A stretch of 64,000 bases of DNA from positions 1-64,000 of the forward strand of contig JAPOQK010000095.1 of assembly GCA_026710795.1 (NCBI GenBank). The letters run 5' to 3'. A program made the position numbers and the translations under genes. This document shows, piece by piece, positions 25,772 through 34,797 of this stretch (the first letter of the stretch is position 1; every line of letters begins with the position of its first letter). The stretch is from Candidatus Poribacteria bacterium (GTDB taxonomy: Bacteria; Poribacteria; WGA-4E; WGA-3G). The notes beneath the pieces are model-generated. The model saw only the letters and a program-made list of their open reading frames with translations. It was not told the origin of the DNA and searched no databases.

Positions 25772-26731
25772 TTGAAGTTTTTTAAAAAGGGTGACAAAAA
25801 CATAGAAGAGACTAAACCCGCAGCAAAACCCCACCCTGAACTACAAGTAATCAGTGGTAATGAGATTTCTGGAAAACGTCCGCAACAGCAAACACCGCAA
25901 CAGCAAACCCCACAGCAACAAGTCCCGCAACAGAACATTACGCTACCAAATATAAAGTATAAAATAGCAGTTGCAAGTGGAAAAGGAGGAGTCGGTAAGT
26001 CAACCGTTGCTACGAATTTAGCAATCTCGTTAGCGAAAAATGGAGCAGCAGTCGGATTGATGGACGCTGATGCTTATGGACCTAGCATTCCTACAATGAT
26101 GGGAATACAGGAAAAACCTGTAACTAGTCCGGAACGGAAACTAATCCCTTTGGTGCGGCATGACATAAAACTAATGTCAATTGGATTTATGGTGCCTGAA
26201 CAACAGGCGATGATCTGGCGCGGACCGATGTTACATAGTGCTATCCGCCAATTTCTCACTGATGTAGAATGGGGTGATTTGGATTACCTCATCATAGATC
26301 TCCCACCAGGTACTGGAGATGTCGCACTTACCTTAACGCAAGCTATTCCACTTACAGGGACGGTGATTGTTACAACACCACAGGATGTCGCTCTGGCAGA
26401 TGTGCGACGTGGTGTTGCTATGTTTGAACGTCTCGGTGTACCCATTTTGGGTATCATAGAAAATATGAGTTACTTCCTCTGTCCACACTGCAATGAAAAA
26501 ACTGAGATTTTCAGTGCTGATGGTGGTAAAAATACGAGTGAACGATTCGGTGTAGCATTTTTAGGTCAAATTCCTCTTGATGCTGAAGTATGCACCGCTG
26601 GAGATCTTGGTGTTCCCATCGTAGCCGGAAATCCAGAATCACCACAATCGTCGGCATTTGGAACAGTCGCAGTGGAATTAGAAAAAGTAGTTATACAGAG
26701 TGGAGAGGAAGATGAATTGACGATACTTTAG
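25772..26731 (+). CDS. Mrp/NBP35 family ATP-binding iron-sulfur carrier protein
   Basis: A 319-residue protein of the Mrp/ApbC family, P-loop ATPases that bind and deliver Fe-S clusters. The deviant Walker A GKGGVGKST is followed by LMDADAYGPSIPTMMG, LIIDLPPGTGD and the CPHC pair (in YFLCPHCNEK) that holds the bridging cluster in the dimer. The N-terminal DUF59 domain of longer homologues is missing. In its place is a linker of tandem Gln-rich units (QQQTPQ repeated). A TTG start at 25772 is chosen because GGAGGAG lies 8 bases upstream. Confidence 0.9.
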   Translation: MKFFKKGDKNIEETKPAAKPHPELQVISGNEISGKRPQQQTPQQQTPQQQVPQQNITLPNIKYKIAVASGKGGVGKSTVATNLAISLAKNGAAVGLMDADAYGPSIPTMMGIQEKPVTSPERKLIPLVRHDIKLMSIGFMVPEQQAMIWRGPMLHSAIRQFLTDVEWGDLDYLIIDLPPGTGDVALTLTQAIPLTGTVIVTTPQDVALADVRRGVAMFERLGVPILGIIENMSYFLCPHCNEKTEIFSADGGKNTSERFGVAFLGQIPLDAEVCTAGDLGVPIVAGNPESPQSSAFGTVAVELEKVVIQSGEEDELTIL

Positions 26732-26756
26732 ATTGACACACATCTACATAATTTAG

Positions 26757-26790
26757 AAAGCCATTGCTTTGGTGCAATGGCTTTTCTGTT
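26757..26790. terminator. Hairpin terminator between convergent genes
   Basis: A perfect 11-bp stem (AAAGCCATTGC at 26757-26767, GCAATGGCTTT at 26774-26784) with a six-base loop and a T-rich tail TTCTGTTT. It terminates the mrp-like gene, and its A-rich left side lets it serve the opposite strand too. Confidence 0.85.
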
Positions 26791-26836
26791 TGAAAGTATT
26801 AAGATGTTATGAGAAAAAAGCAATCACTTCATTGTT

Positions 26837-27307
26837 CTAAAGTTCTATATCCATCGCCTCAGCAATTAAACGCATTGCATGCTGAAGCAGATCCCCTTTT
26901 GTGATTAGGTCTTGAGTTGATGAATTTCCGAGGTTATTATTCAAATCTTCCAGTGGAGAGAAGCCAAAGTTTTCCATTCCTTCAATCATCCCTTCAAGAT
27001 AACCAAGTGCTGGCATTTCTAAGTCGTAGGCATCCTCTCGCATACGGTAAAACATGATGTCATCCACATAATATTTTCCATAAAGGGACGGATAACCCTC
27101 ATATCTGTCCAGAGCATTTTCATCATCTTCAGAGATTTCCCAGAGACCCCCTTTTACAGATTTGCCAGAAACTGGAATAATATCAGCATAGAACCTGAAA
27201 ACAAGTTGATACCCCTGCAATGTGAACGCGCCAAGGGGAACCGCGGTCGGACATCGCCATTGCATCTGTTTGATATTGAGATTCGATCCGTATGCAAAGT
27301 ATTTCAT
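26837..27307 (-). CDS. Gamma-glutamylcyclotransferase family protein
   Basis: A 156-residue protein with the BtrG/GGCT fold: MKYFAYGSNLN at the N-terminus is the family YGSN loop that binds the gamma-glutamyl group. The glutamate in ALDRYEGYP corresponds to the catalytic acid. The start is taken at the ATG at 27307, directly before the conserved KYFAYGSN; an in-frame TTG four codons earlier is less likely. Bacterial members act on gamma-glutamyl amines or peptides; the substrate here is unknown. Confidence 0.85.
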   Translation of the reverse strand: MKYFAYGSNLNIKQMQWRCPTAVPLGAFTLQGYQLVFRFYADIIPVSGKSVKGGLWEISEDDENALDRYEGYPSLYGKYYVDDIMFYRMREDAYDLEMPALGYLEGMIEGMENFGFSPLEDLNNNLGNSSTQDLITKGDLLQHAMRLIAEAMDIEL

Positions 27308-27400
27308 GACATGGATCAAAACTGAACATTCATTTAGATTATTCTTTTAGTATACACCGTGATAGGACACTTTACACGATATGCTACCAATGAACACAAA

Positions 27401-27547
27401 CTAAAAGAACAATAGTTCACTTTCCTCTTCCTGTGGATCATCAATTGGGTCATCTTTAGTTGGTTTGGTAGTTTTGTACCCGTAGATTTCAATTTCACGA
27501 ACTTTTGCAGGTGCTCGGAGGCGAACTGCCCCTCCTGTTGTAGAGCA
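27401..27547 (-). other. In-frame extension of the discoidin-like lipoprotein beyond its TGA
   Basis: Directly after the TGA at 27548-27550, the same frame stays open for 48 codons to a TAG at 27401-27403. It encodes GGAVRLRAPAKVREIEIYGY followed by an acidic tail. The KVREIEIYG segment is how F5/8 C (discoidin-like) domains normally end, so this looks like the missing C-terminus of the upstream gene. Confidence 0.6.
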
Positions 27548-28072
27548 TCACGTACTTCCCGAACTAACCACGGTAGCACCGATTCCACTTGTCTTTTCCC
27601 TACGTGTCAAAGCTGCATCGTCCGTTGTTCCTAAAACAGTGATACGAATTTGGTCTGTAGGATAGGAGTATAACACGGGTATAACGATGGGATTGGACCT
27701 AACACTCTGGACCTCTTTAATCATCTGCCAGTCCGTTCCGGATAGTCTACTTCCACCTTTATCCGCATAGAGTTTAAATTTCTTTATGTTATCTGAGTGG
27801 ATAACGATTCTACGGACGATCTTTTTTTCAGGTAAACTGACGATGATTTCCGGAGCAGGACCTGAACCAACGCGAGTATTGGCTTTTTTTGCGGAACTTA
27901 TTTCACCGACGGTATTGATATCACCGTCAATCATTTGCATGCTGCTTGCTTGAACACCGTCGAGTAGCGCGTAGTTTTCGCTCCATTCTTGAGGTGAAAG
28001 TAGGGCACTACATCCAGCCATACTTACCACAAAACAAGCAAGTGAAAGGAATAGGGAAAATTTATGTAACAT
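27548..28072 (-). CDS. Discoidin-like lipoprotein, ending at an in-frame TGA
   Basis: A 174-residue product with a lipoprotein signal (SMAGC, Cys21 as likely lipidation site). An F5/8 C-like beta-sandwich follows: LDGVQASSMQMIDGDINTVG, then KKIVRRIVIHSDNIKKFKLY and QIRITVLGTTDD. Such domains bind sugars or surfaces from the cell envelope. The frame stops at TGA (27548-27550) before the final strand of the domain, yet the same frame continues with the expected ending (27401-27547). So this is either a recent nonsense mutation or a recoded stop. The sequence itself cannot decide between them. Confidence 0.7.
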   Translation of the reverse strand: MLHKFSLFLSLACFVVSMAGCSALLSPQEWSENYALLDGVQASSMQMIDGDINTVGEISSAKKANTRVGSGPAPEIIVSLPEKKIVRRIVIHSDNIKKFKLYADKGGSRLSGTDWQMIKEVQSVRSNPIVIPVLYSYPTDQIRITVLGTTDDAALTRREKTSGIGATVVSSGST

Positions 28073-28639
28073 GATTACTCCTTGGGATGTATTATAAGTG
28101 TGTATTTTATTAATCTAATTCAGCAACTAACGGTTTTAATCTCTTCTCTCCAATTCTAATTGATATATTAACAAATATCCTATTTGATTGTCAAGTAAAA
28201 GACTATTTCAATCAGGATTATTTAGTTTTAGAGTTTTGATCAGATTTTGTCACAATGGAACACTGGATACCAAACTCACAATCCTGTAAATCCTGGTTCA
28301 GACAAACACAATTTAATATTCCTATAAAATACCAATATATATCCAATAAAACATTTCACTTTTTAATTTGACATACACAAAAAGATTCTATATAATTAAC
28401 ATTTGTTTAGAATATAGCATTGTATCTGTGACACGAGTTCAAATACGTTAGAAGGAAGTATAAATACAAATTCACCAAGTGTGTAGTACTCGGTTTTTGT
28501 GTCTAAAGGACTGTATATGTGTTTTCTAAGTTTCATTTCTTTCAAAATGTGAAGGTAGGTCAAGAGAAAAAAGACCAAAAAGGAGCAAATAAAAAAAAGC
28601 AAAATTCGCGTCACATTCCTTATCCTGACTGGATTTAAA

Positions 28640-28654
28640 ACGTCACAGTGACGT
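28640..28654. promoter_or_regulatory. Perfect palindrome, possible operator
   Basis: ACGTCACAGTGACGT is a perfect 7+1+7 inverted repeat. Two further GTCAC half-sites occur nearby (28611 and 28662). It resembles a dimeric regulator site, but it lies about 170 bases upstream of the -35 element of the LRR gene. Role unproven. Confidence 0.35.
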
Positions 28655-28821
28655 GCAAAAGGTCACAATTTATAGCACATATTGATAAACAATGTAACGC
28701 AAAATTAACAGGTATAGATTTCGCTTCTCTCTATATGACCTACAAGAGATTATATTGAATTGTGAAAAATATATCCGAAAAATCCGAAAACTAAACAACC
28801 CTATTATTTTCAAGGTGTATA

Positions 28822-28850
28822 TTGACTTTAAACCAATAGTAGTATATACT
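28822..28850 (+). promoter_or_regulatory. Sigma70-type promoter for the giant LRR gene
   Basis: TTGACT at 28822-28827, a 17-base spacer and TATACT at 28845-28850. The transcript would start near 28857, about 48 bases before the ATG at 28905. Confidence 0.65.
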
Positions 28851-28904
28851 TACAAGAATAATATATAAAACTAAATTAAAATAATATGTAGGTTGAGGGA
28901 AACA

Positions 28905-31900
28905 ATGAAAAACCTGTTTAATTACATAATAATCAGTTGTCTGTTGATATTAATTTCTGTCGGTATTGTTGATGCACAACAGAATCTGGCACAAGAAGCT
29001 TATGCAATATTTGAGCAGTCGTGCCTGATATGCCACGGGGAGAACGGTGCTTATACAGAGGCACTTATCATAGAACACACAGAACTCATTGATGATGGAA
29101 AAGTCCTTCCTGGAGATCCAGAAGGTTCCATATTCTATCAACGACTCATAGAAACTGATGTAGCTAAACGGATGCCTCTCGGACAACCTGCACTTGATGC
29201 TGAATCAATTGAAACGATTCGTCAATGGATTTTGGCAGGTGCTCCTGATTGGGATGCCGTTCAAAGAACAAATCCCAGTTTCATAACAACTGATACTATG
29301 CTTGAAACGATTGAGAACCACGTCAATACTCTTACACCACAAGAGAGATCGTTTGCACGCTATTTTACGCTAACACATCTCTATAACGCAGGTGAGACGA
29401 CTGAAGCACTAAATGCATATCGACGTGCACTTTCAAAACTGATTAATAGTCTATCTTGGGGACGTGAAGTTATTAAACCGCTGTCCATTGATATTGAAGA
29501 AACCGTTTACTATGTTGACCTACGCGACTATGAATGGGATGTCCGAAACGATGCGTGGACACAGATTGAGCAAGTATATCCCTACAAAATGTCGTATGAT
29601 GCACCATCACAGACACATCTCCATGAAAAACTGACGACCTTACAGCAAGAGATGAACTGTGAGGTGCCGTTTGTTCATGTGGACTGGTTTCTTGCGACTG
29701 CATCATTACCACCACTCTATCATGACATTCTTGCACTACCCACAACAGACCGAGAATTAGAGGATGAACTTAAAGTGTTTGTTGCTGCAAACCTACAAAA
29801 TGCGCCGGGAGAACGTGTTTGGCGTGCAGGGTTTAACGATTCAGGGGTTTCAAGACACAACCGGGTTGTTGAACGGCATACGTCCTCGTATGGTGCGTAT
29901 TGGAAAAGCTACGACTTTGCTGGGAGTGCGGAATCACAGAATATTTTTACCCATCCGCTTAATTTTACACACGATGGTGGCGAAATTATCTTCAACTTAC
30001 CGAATGGATTACAAGCGTATTTTTTGGTAGATAGTAACGGGAACCGGCTTGATGTAGCACCGACAGACATCGTTTCTAATCCTGCTGCGAGTGATCCTGC
30101 CGTCCGTAACGGGCTTTCGTGTATCGGGTGCCATACAGAAGGAATGAAGACATTTGAAGACGAAGTGCGTGCTGTTGTTGAACAGGCAGATAACCCACCT
30201 TTTAACAAAGCGCGTGCGTTAGACCTATATGTAGAAAAAACGGTAATGGATGACCTCGTTGACGAGGATACGCAGCGTTACAGGGAAGCACTTGAAGCGG
30301 CAGGTGGTGTGTTCGGTGGAATTGAACCGATACAACGTTTCCATGAAGCGTTTCAAGGACCTCTCAGTGCTGCACACGCTGCGTCTGCGGTTGGGTTAGA
30401 GACAGATGTATTCCTTGAAAATATTAGTAAGAATGTGAGTTTACAAAACTTATTAGGGGCACTGGTGTTAGAAAACGGTGCCATCAAACGAGACGCATGG
30501 ACATCAACTTTTCACGATGTGATTGCTGCGTTGGATTCTCTTGATAGCATTCTACCACCGGTTGTGGAACGACCAGAAATTATTTCTGGTGCTGGTGTCT
30601 ACATTCCTGATGTAAACCTCCGCGCCGCTATCGCAGAAGCACTCGGTAAAGCAGCAGGTGACGAGATTACGGTAGAGGATATGGAAAGTTTGACGAGATT
30701 TGTTGCGAATGACAAAGGCATTCAGGATTTAACAGGTGTTGAATTTGCAATAAATTTAACCTATTTTGAAATAAGACGCAATTTGGTCTCGGATATATCA
30801 CCTCTTGCTGGTTTAACCAAACTAGGGAATCTACGTGTGCAGGGTAACAATATTTCAGACATCTCATCAATCACTGATCTAGTTGACATTGGTGGTCTTG
30901 AAATATATGATAATGAGATTTCTGATATTTCACCAATAGCAGGACTAACAAACTTATATTGGCTGTCTATGACTAATAATCCAATCACAGACCTCTCACC
31001 ACTTGCAAATTTGAAAAGACTTAATGGAATTCGGTTTAATGTTGAAGATACCACTGACTTTTCACCAATAGCAGAATTAACTAACTTAGAAAGGTTTTTT
31101 CTATGGGGTGCTGGTAAACCTATCCCTGATTTGTCACCCTTAGCAAACTTACCAAAATTGAAACATGCAGATATTCGCGGTGAAGGAAAACCCGATTTGT
31201 CCCTTATTGCAAGAATTGATACTTTGGAAAGATTCGAATTTTGGGGATCGGGTGAAAACCTACCGGATCTGTCTCCTTTAGCAGAATCAAAGAATTTGAA
31301 AGAACTATGGGTTATTAATTGTGGAATCACAGATCTAACTATTATAGAGAACTTCACCGGTTTAGAGCGGTTAAATCTTGAACGGAATAGCATATCAGAT
31401 GTATCGCCATTAGCAAGATTAACAAATTTGAAATGGTTAAAACTATTAGACAATCCTATATCTGACTTCTCACCATTAGCAGAAATTTCTAAAACGACAA
31501 ATATAATTGCTGGACGTGTTGATATTAACGACAGAAACTTACGCGCAGCAATAGCCGATGCACTCGGCAAAGAGGATACAGGGGTTATATCAATTACTTT
31601 TGATGAGATGGTAACATTAACAACCCTAAGAGCAAGTAACAGAGACATTGAGGATTTAACAGGACTTGAGTCTGCAACGAATCTGACAGAAATAAGAATT
31701 GGTCATAATCCAATATCGGATCTTTCACCTCTTGCCTCTTTGACAAAATTGCGCCAAATATGGCTTCATGACACTGAAGTAGCCGACCTTTCACCCCTCG
31801 CGTCCTTGATCAATCTTGAAAAAATAGATGTCGCACATACCCGTATATCAAATCTCGCTCCATTGGCAGGCTTGAAAAATCTGAAAAAGTTAGACACCAT

Positions 31901-33941
31901 ACATTCTGAAATTTCCGACCTCTCACCCCTGGCAGGATTGACAAACTTAACAAGATTGCTCTTATATGACTGCAAAGCAACCGACCTATACCCTTTAAAA
32001 GACTTAACAAAACTGAGATGGCTCGGTTTTCCACATACCAATAATATCTCTGACTTTTCACCTTTGTCGGGATTAACAGAGTTAAGACATCTTGATCTAT
32101 TCCATACTGAAATTTCGAATCTAACTCCCTTAGCAGGTTTAGTTAATTTGGAAACGCTGATACTTAATGAAAACCGTATCGTAGATGTCTCGCCGCTTGC
32201 ATCTTTACCTAACTTAAAAAGGTTAGAACTTCAGGTGAATAACATCTCTGACTTCTCACCTTTGGATCGCATACGCGAGACTATAGAAGTATTCAACTGG
32301 TACGCCAACCCAGGATTTCCCCAAGGCGGTCCAAAAATTACAGGACCTTGGTTGTGGCTGACCTTGCCAGCAGAAAAAGGCGAAAACGTCCTTCTTACGG
32401 ACTACTTAGCAATAGCATCCAACAGTAAGGTTACAGAAGAACAGATCGCTAACCTCGGTGCCTCGGCGGGAACTATTATAGGAGAAAGTGTATGGTCCAC
32501 TGGAATGCTTGAGACATATAACGCTAATGGCTTATGGAGCAATGTGGATAACCTTGAAAGATTATTAGACCCGCAAGAGTCTATTGAATTTCGTAACGAC
32601 GAGAATTTTGTTGTCTACGGTTCTATTATTTTGTATTCTCCGAGAACACAGCAAACAAAAATATTCATAGGTGCAAGTCATCCTCGGAAAGTCTATCATA
32701 ATAGCAAGTTAGTTCACGAAGACGATGCAAACTATTCCGCAGGAGCATGGGCTTATGATTACCAAACATTTTTTCCAATCACACTGCAACAAGGAAAAAA
32801 TGTGTTTTTGGTGAAGCTTGGTCAACCGTGGAGGATTGATCTGTTGTCTCTCTTTTTCGGTTTTGAAGAAGACACAGAATATACGGTGGCACCCCCTGGT
32901 GTCGGCATCTCGTTTTCAGCAACTGAGACAAACCTCCTCGCTGGCGATACATTAACGCTGGACCTCAACGCTGAAAACATCACCGATTTAGCAGGATGGC
33001 AAACTGATATTACCTTTGACCCAAATGTGCTTGAAGCGGTTGAAGTCACCGAAGGTGATTTTCTGAAGTCAGAAGGTGGAAACACCTTCTTCCAAGGCGG
33101 TACGATTGATAACGTTACAGGGAATATTTTAACTATATTTTCGACACGGATATCTGAAAATGGTAGTAGTGGCACAGGTGCATTGCTGTCAGTGACATTC
33201 AAGGCAAAAGCAGCCGGTGAAACTCAGGTTACACTAGAAAACTTTGAGTTTATCTCTATTACCGATGACATTATTCCCACTGTTCATCCTAACATTACCA
33301 TTACTGTGGGAGAATATCCTGCTTGGGACGTAAATCAGGATGGACGTGTGAGTATTCTGGATCTCATTCTCGTAGCAAGGGATTTTGGTGCCGGAACACC
33401 TGCTAACTTGCGCACAGATGTAAATCGAGATGGGGTGATTAACATCCAAGACCTTATCATTGTGGCACAACACATGGGTGAAACGATAGATTCTGCTGCA
33501 CCTAATTTACCTGCAATAGGTCACGAGGAACTGACACCCGCAATTGTCCAAGCATGGATAAGACAAGCACAAGTCGAAGATGACGGATCGCCTGCCTTCC
33601 GACAAGGCATAGAGAACCTCCAACGACTACTCGCATCACTATTTCCTGAAAAGACTGAACTGCTTGCCAACTATCCAAACCCTTTCAATCCGGAGACGTG
33701 GATTCCATATCATCTGTCGAAACCTGCAGAGGTTACTTTGACGATTTACACTATAAATGGATCGGTTATTCGGACATTGGCGTTAGGACATCAGGCTGCG
33801 GGGATATATCAGAGTCGAAGGCGTGCGGTATATTGGAATGGTAGGAATGATGTTGGTGAGTCAGTGGCAAGTGGTGTCTATTTTTATACCCTTACTGCTG
33901 GTGATTATACTGCAACTCGAAGGATGTTAATTCTAAAATAA
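28905..33941 (+). CDS. Giant secreted cytochrome c / LRR / cohesin / dockerin protein
   Basis: A roughly 1,678-residue protein. After the signal sequence (1-24) comes a planctomycete-type cytochrome c region with haem motif CLICH at 40-44 and a second CIGCH near 405. Two internalin/SDS22-like leucine-rich arrays follow (about 565-865 and 870-1130), each opened by the same cap (NLRAAIA and ALGK). Then come a region of unknown fold, a cohesin-like domain (about 1332-1465) and a dockerin with two calcium loops, DVNQDGRVSILDL and DVNRDGVINIQDL (about 1474-1525). The C-terminal FlgD-like sorting domain starts ELLANYPNPFNPETW (about 1584-1678). The ATG at 28905 is preferred because GAGGG sits 6 bases upstream. 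It probably works at the cell surface as a binding scaffold; the redox role of the haem part is unknown. Confidence 0.88.
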   Translation: MKNLFNYIIISCLLILISVGIVDAQQNLAQEAYAIFEQSCLICHGENGAYTEALIIEHTELIDDGKVLPGDPEGSIFYQRLIETDVAKRMPLGQPALDAESIETIRQWILAGAPDWDAVQRTNPSFITTDTMLETIENHVNTLTPQERSFARYFTLTHLYNAGETTEALNAYRRALSKLINSLSWGREVIKPLSIDIEETVYYVDLRDYEWDVRNDAWTQIEQVYPYKMSYDAPSQTHLHEKLTTLQQEMNCEVPFVHVDWFLATASLPPLYHDILALPTTDRELEDELKVFVAANLQNAPGERVWRAGFNDSGVSRHNRVVERHTSSYGAYWKSYDFAGSAESQNIFTHPLNFTHDGGEIIFNLPNGLQAYFLVDSNGNRLDVAPTDIVSNPAASDPAVRNGLSCIGCHTEGMKTFEDEVRAVVEQADNPPFNKARALDLYVEKTVMDDLVDEDTQRYREALEAAGGVFGGIEPIQRFHEAFQGPLSAAHAASAVGLETDVFLENISKNVSLQNLLGALVLENGAIKRDAWTSTFHDVIAALDSLDSILPPVVERPEIISGAGVYIPDVNLRAAIAEALGKAAGDEITVEDMESLTRFVANDKGIQDLTGVEFAINLTYFEIRRNLVSDISPLAGLTKLGNLRVQGNNISDISSITDLVDIGGLEIYDNEISDISPIAGLTNLYWLSMTNNPITDLSPLANLKRLNGIRFNVEDTTDFSPIAELTNLERFFLWGAGKPIPDLSPLANLPKLKHADIRGEGKPDLSLIARIDTLERFEFWGSGENLPDLSPLAESKNLKELWVINCGITDLTIIENFTGLERLNLERNSISDVSPLARLTNLKWLKLLDNPISDFSPLAEISKTTNIIAGRVDINDRNLRAAIADALGKEDTGVISITFDEMVTLTTLRASNRDIEDLTGLESATNLTEIRIGHNPISDLSPLASLTKLRQIWLHDTEVADLSPLASLINLEKIDVAHTRISNLAPLAGLKNLKKLDTIHSEISDLSPLAGLTNLTRLLLYDCKATDLYPLKDLTKLRWLGFPHTNNISDFSPLSGLTELRHLDLFHTEISNLTPLAGLVNLETLILNENRIVDVSPLASLPNLKRLELQVNNISDFSPLDRIRETIEVFNWYANPGFPQGGPKITGPWLWLTLPAEKGENVLLTDYLAIASNSKVTEEQIANLGASAGTIIGESVWSTGMLETYNANGLWSNVDNLERLLDPQESIEFRNDENFVVYGSIILYSPRTQQTKIFIGASHPRKVYHNSKLVHEDDANYSAGAWAYDYQTFFPITLQQGKNVFLVKLGQPWRIDLLSLFFGFEEDTEYTVAPPGVGISFSATETNLLAGDTLTLDLNAENITDLAGWQTDITFDPNVLEAVEVTEGDFLKSEGGNTFFQGGTIDNVTGNILTIFSTRISENGSSGTGALLSVTFKAKAAGETQVTLENFEFISITDDIIPTVHPNITITVGEYPAWDVNQDGRVSILDLILVARDFGAGTPANLRTDVNRDGVINIQDLIIVAQHMGETIDSAAPNLPAIGHEELTPAIVQAWIRQAQVEDDGSPAFRQGIENLQRLLASLFPEKTELLANYPNPFNPETWIPYHLSKPAEVTLTIYTINGSVIRTLALGHQAAGIYQSRRRAVYWNGRNDVGESVASGVYFYTLTAGDYTATRRMLILK

Positions 33942-34098
33942 TCTTAAGAAGGCAAAATAATTAAAAAATAAACATCTATAATTGTTGCAACTATTTCACT
34001 ATTCTGTTAAACTTAGATGTGTATATAACATTGTTATGCTACTCTGTGAAAAAACTTATGTTCAGGTTGATCCATATTGTCTATGGAGGATAATTCTC

Positions 34099-34797
34099 AT
34101 GATTAAAAAATATCAATTAGTAGTATCTCTGATTCTTTGCTTGTTAATGCTGAGTGCTATTATCAGTTATGCTGTGGAAGAGTTCAAAATATCTGAATAC
34201 GGAAACGGAAAACAAATTTGGTTTGAAGCCGAACACTTCGATGAACGTGATTCGGAAAATGTATACAAATTGGGCATAGCAGAAGATGCTAAAGAACCGA
34301 CTGAAGGTGCCTATGGTGATATTGTTACAAATGTCGGTGGCGATGGATGGCTTCGCTACAATTTTGACATCAGCCATGCTGGCGGAGAAGCCGGAGATTG
34401 GCGGTTTATCGGACGGGTTATTAACCCAAACAATCAATCAGATTGGTTATGGGTATTGGGTGACGATGGAGATGAAATCCCTAAGGCTAAACCTGGGCAT
34501 TTTCAGAAAAATGTGGAAATTATTTTTGAAGAAAATACTCCAAATTGGGCGTGGGTACGAACCGGCATTTTCGGGGCAGATGGCGGCACCGTCAATAAAT
34601 TGCAAGACGGTGAAAACGTCATGATTATATATACACGTCAGAGTGCGATCTTAGTCCAATATGATGTCTTTCTATGGTCAAGCGACTTAGATTATGAACC
34701 GACAGATGAAGACTATGATAACGCAACAACCCCAAATTTACCTGTTAATCCGAAAGGTTTACTGACAACGACTTGGGGTAACCTTAAGAATCGGTAG
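34099..34797 (+). CDS. Secreted carbohydrate-binding-like protein
   Basis: A 232-residue exported protein: signal sequence (about 1-25), then IWFEAEHFDERDSENVY, which is the usual opening of CBM6/CBM35-like galactose-binding folds (beginning with an acidic FEAE segment). GDGWLRYNFDISHAGG and DWRFIGRVINPNNQSDWLW follow. No enzyme domain is attached. The start at 34099 has GGAGG 9 bases upstream; in-frame starts further left were rejected. The stop overlaps the end of the convergent Fur-type gene by 14 bases. It probably binds polysaccharide; the ligand is unknown. Confidence 0.75.
   Translation: MIKKYQLVVSLILCLLMLSAIISYAVEEFKISEYGNGKQIWFEAEHFDERDSENVYKLGIAEDAKEPTEGAYGDIVTNVGGDGWLRYNFDISHAGGEAGDWRFIGRVINPNNQSDWLWVLGDDGDEIPKAKPGHFQKNVEIIFEENTPNWAWVRTGIFGADGGTVNKLQDGENVMIIYTRQSAILVQYDVFLWSSDLDYEPTDEDYDNATTPNLPVNPKGLLTTTWGNLKNR

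Larger units (their letters stand above)
28073..28904. other. Intergenic stretch of 830 bases upstream of the LRR gene
   Basis: Strongly AT-rich. It holds a perfect 15-base palindrome at 28640-28654, a good promoter at 28822-28850 and a decayed repeat word near 28720-28745. A 72-codon minus-strand frame with a GTG start (28396-28614) could encode a small hydrophobic peptide, but it has a poorly spaced ribosome-binding site and no recognisable family, so it is not called. Confidence 0.5.

Noticed and set aside
27401-27550. Selenocysteine insertion element after the TGA of the lipoprotein gene
   Set aside because: A bulged hairpin is possible, but the stems are only five base pairs, the stem with GGAGG can occur by chance, and no redox motif surrounds the codon. 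Kept only as an alternative within the finding.
28396-28614. 72-codon frame with a hydrophobic N-terminus in the gap before the LRR gene
   Set aside because: GTG start with a ribosome-binding site only about 3 bases away, no known family and AT-rich composition that makes hydrophobic codons by chance.
30761-31648. 295-codon antisense frame inside the LRR gene
   Set aside because: Its regular Ser/Lys-rich pattern is the antisense shadow of the leucine-rich repeats; the sense frame is clearly the gene.
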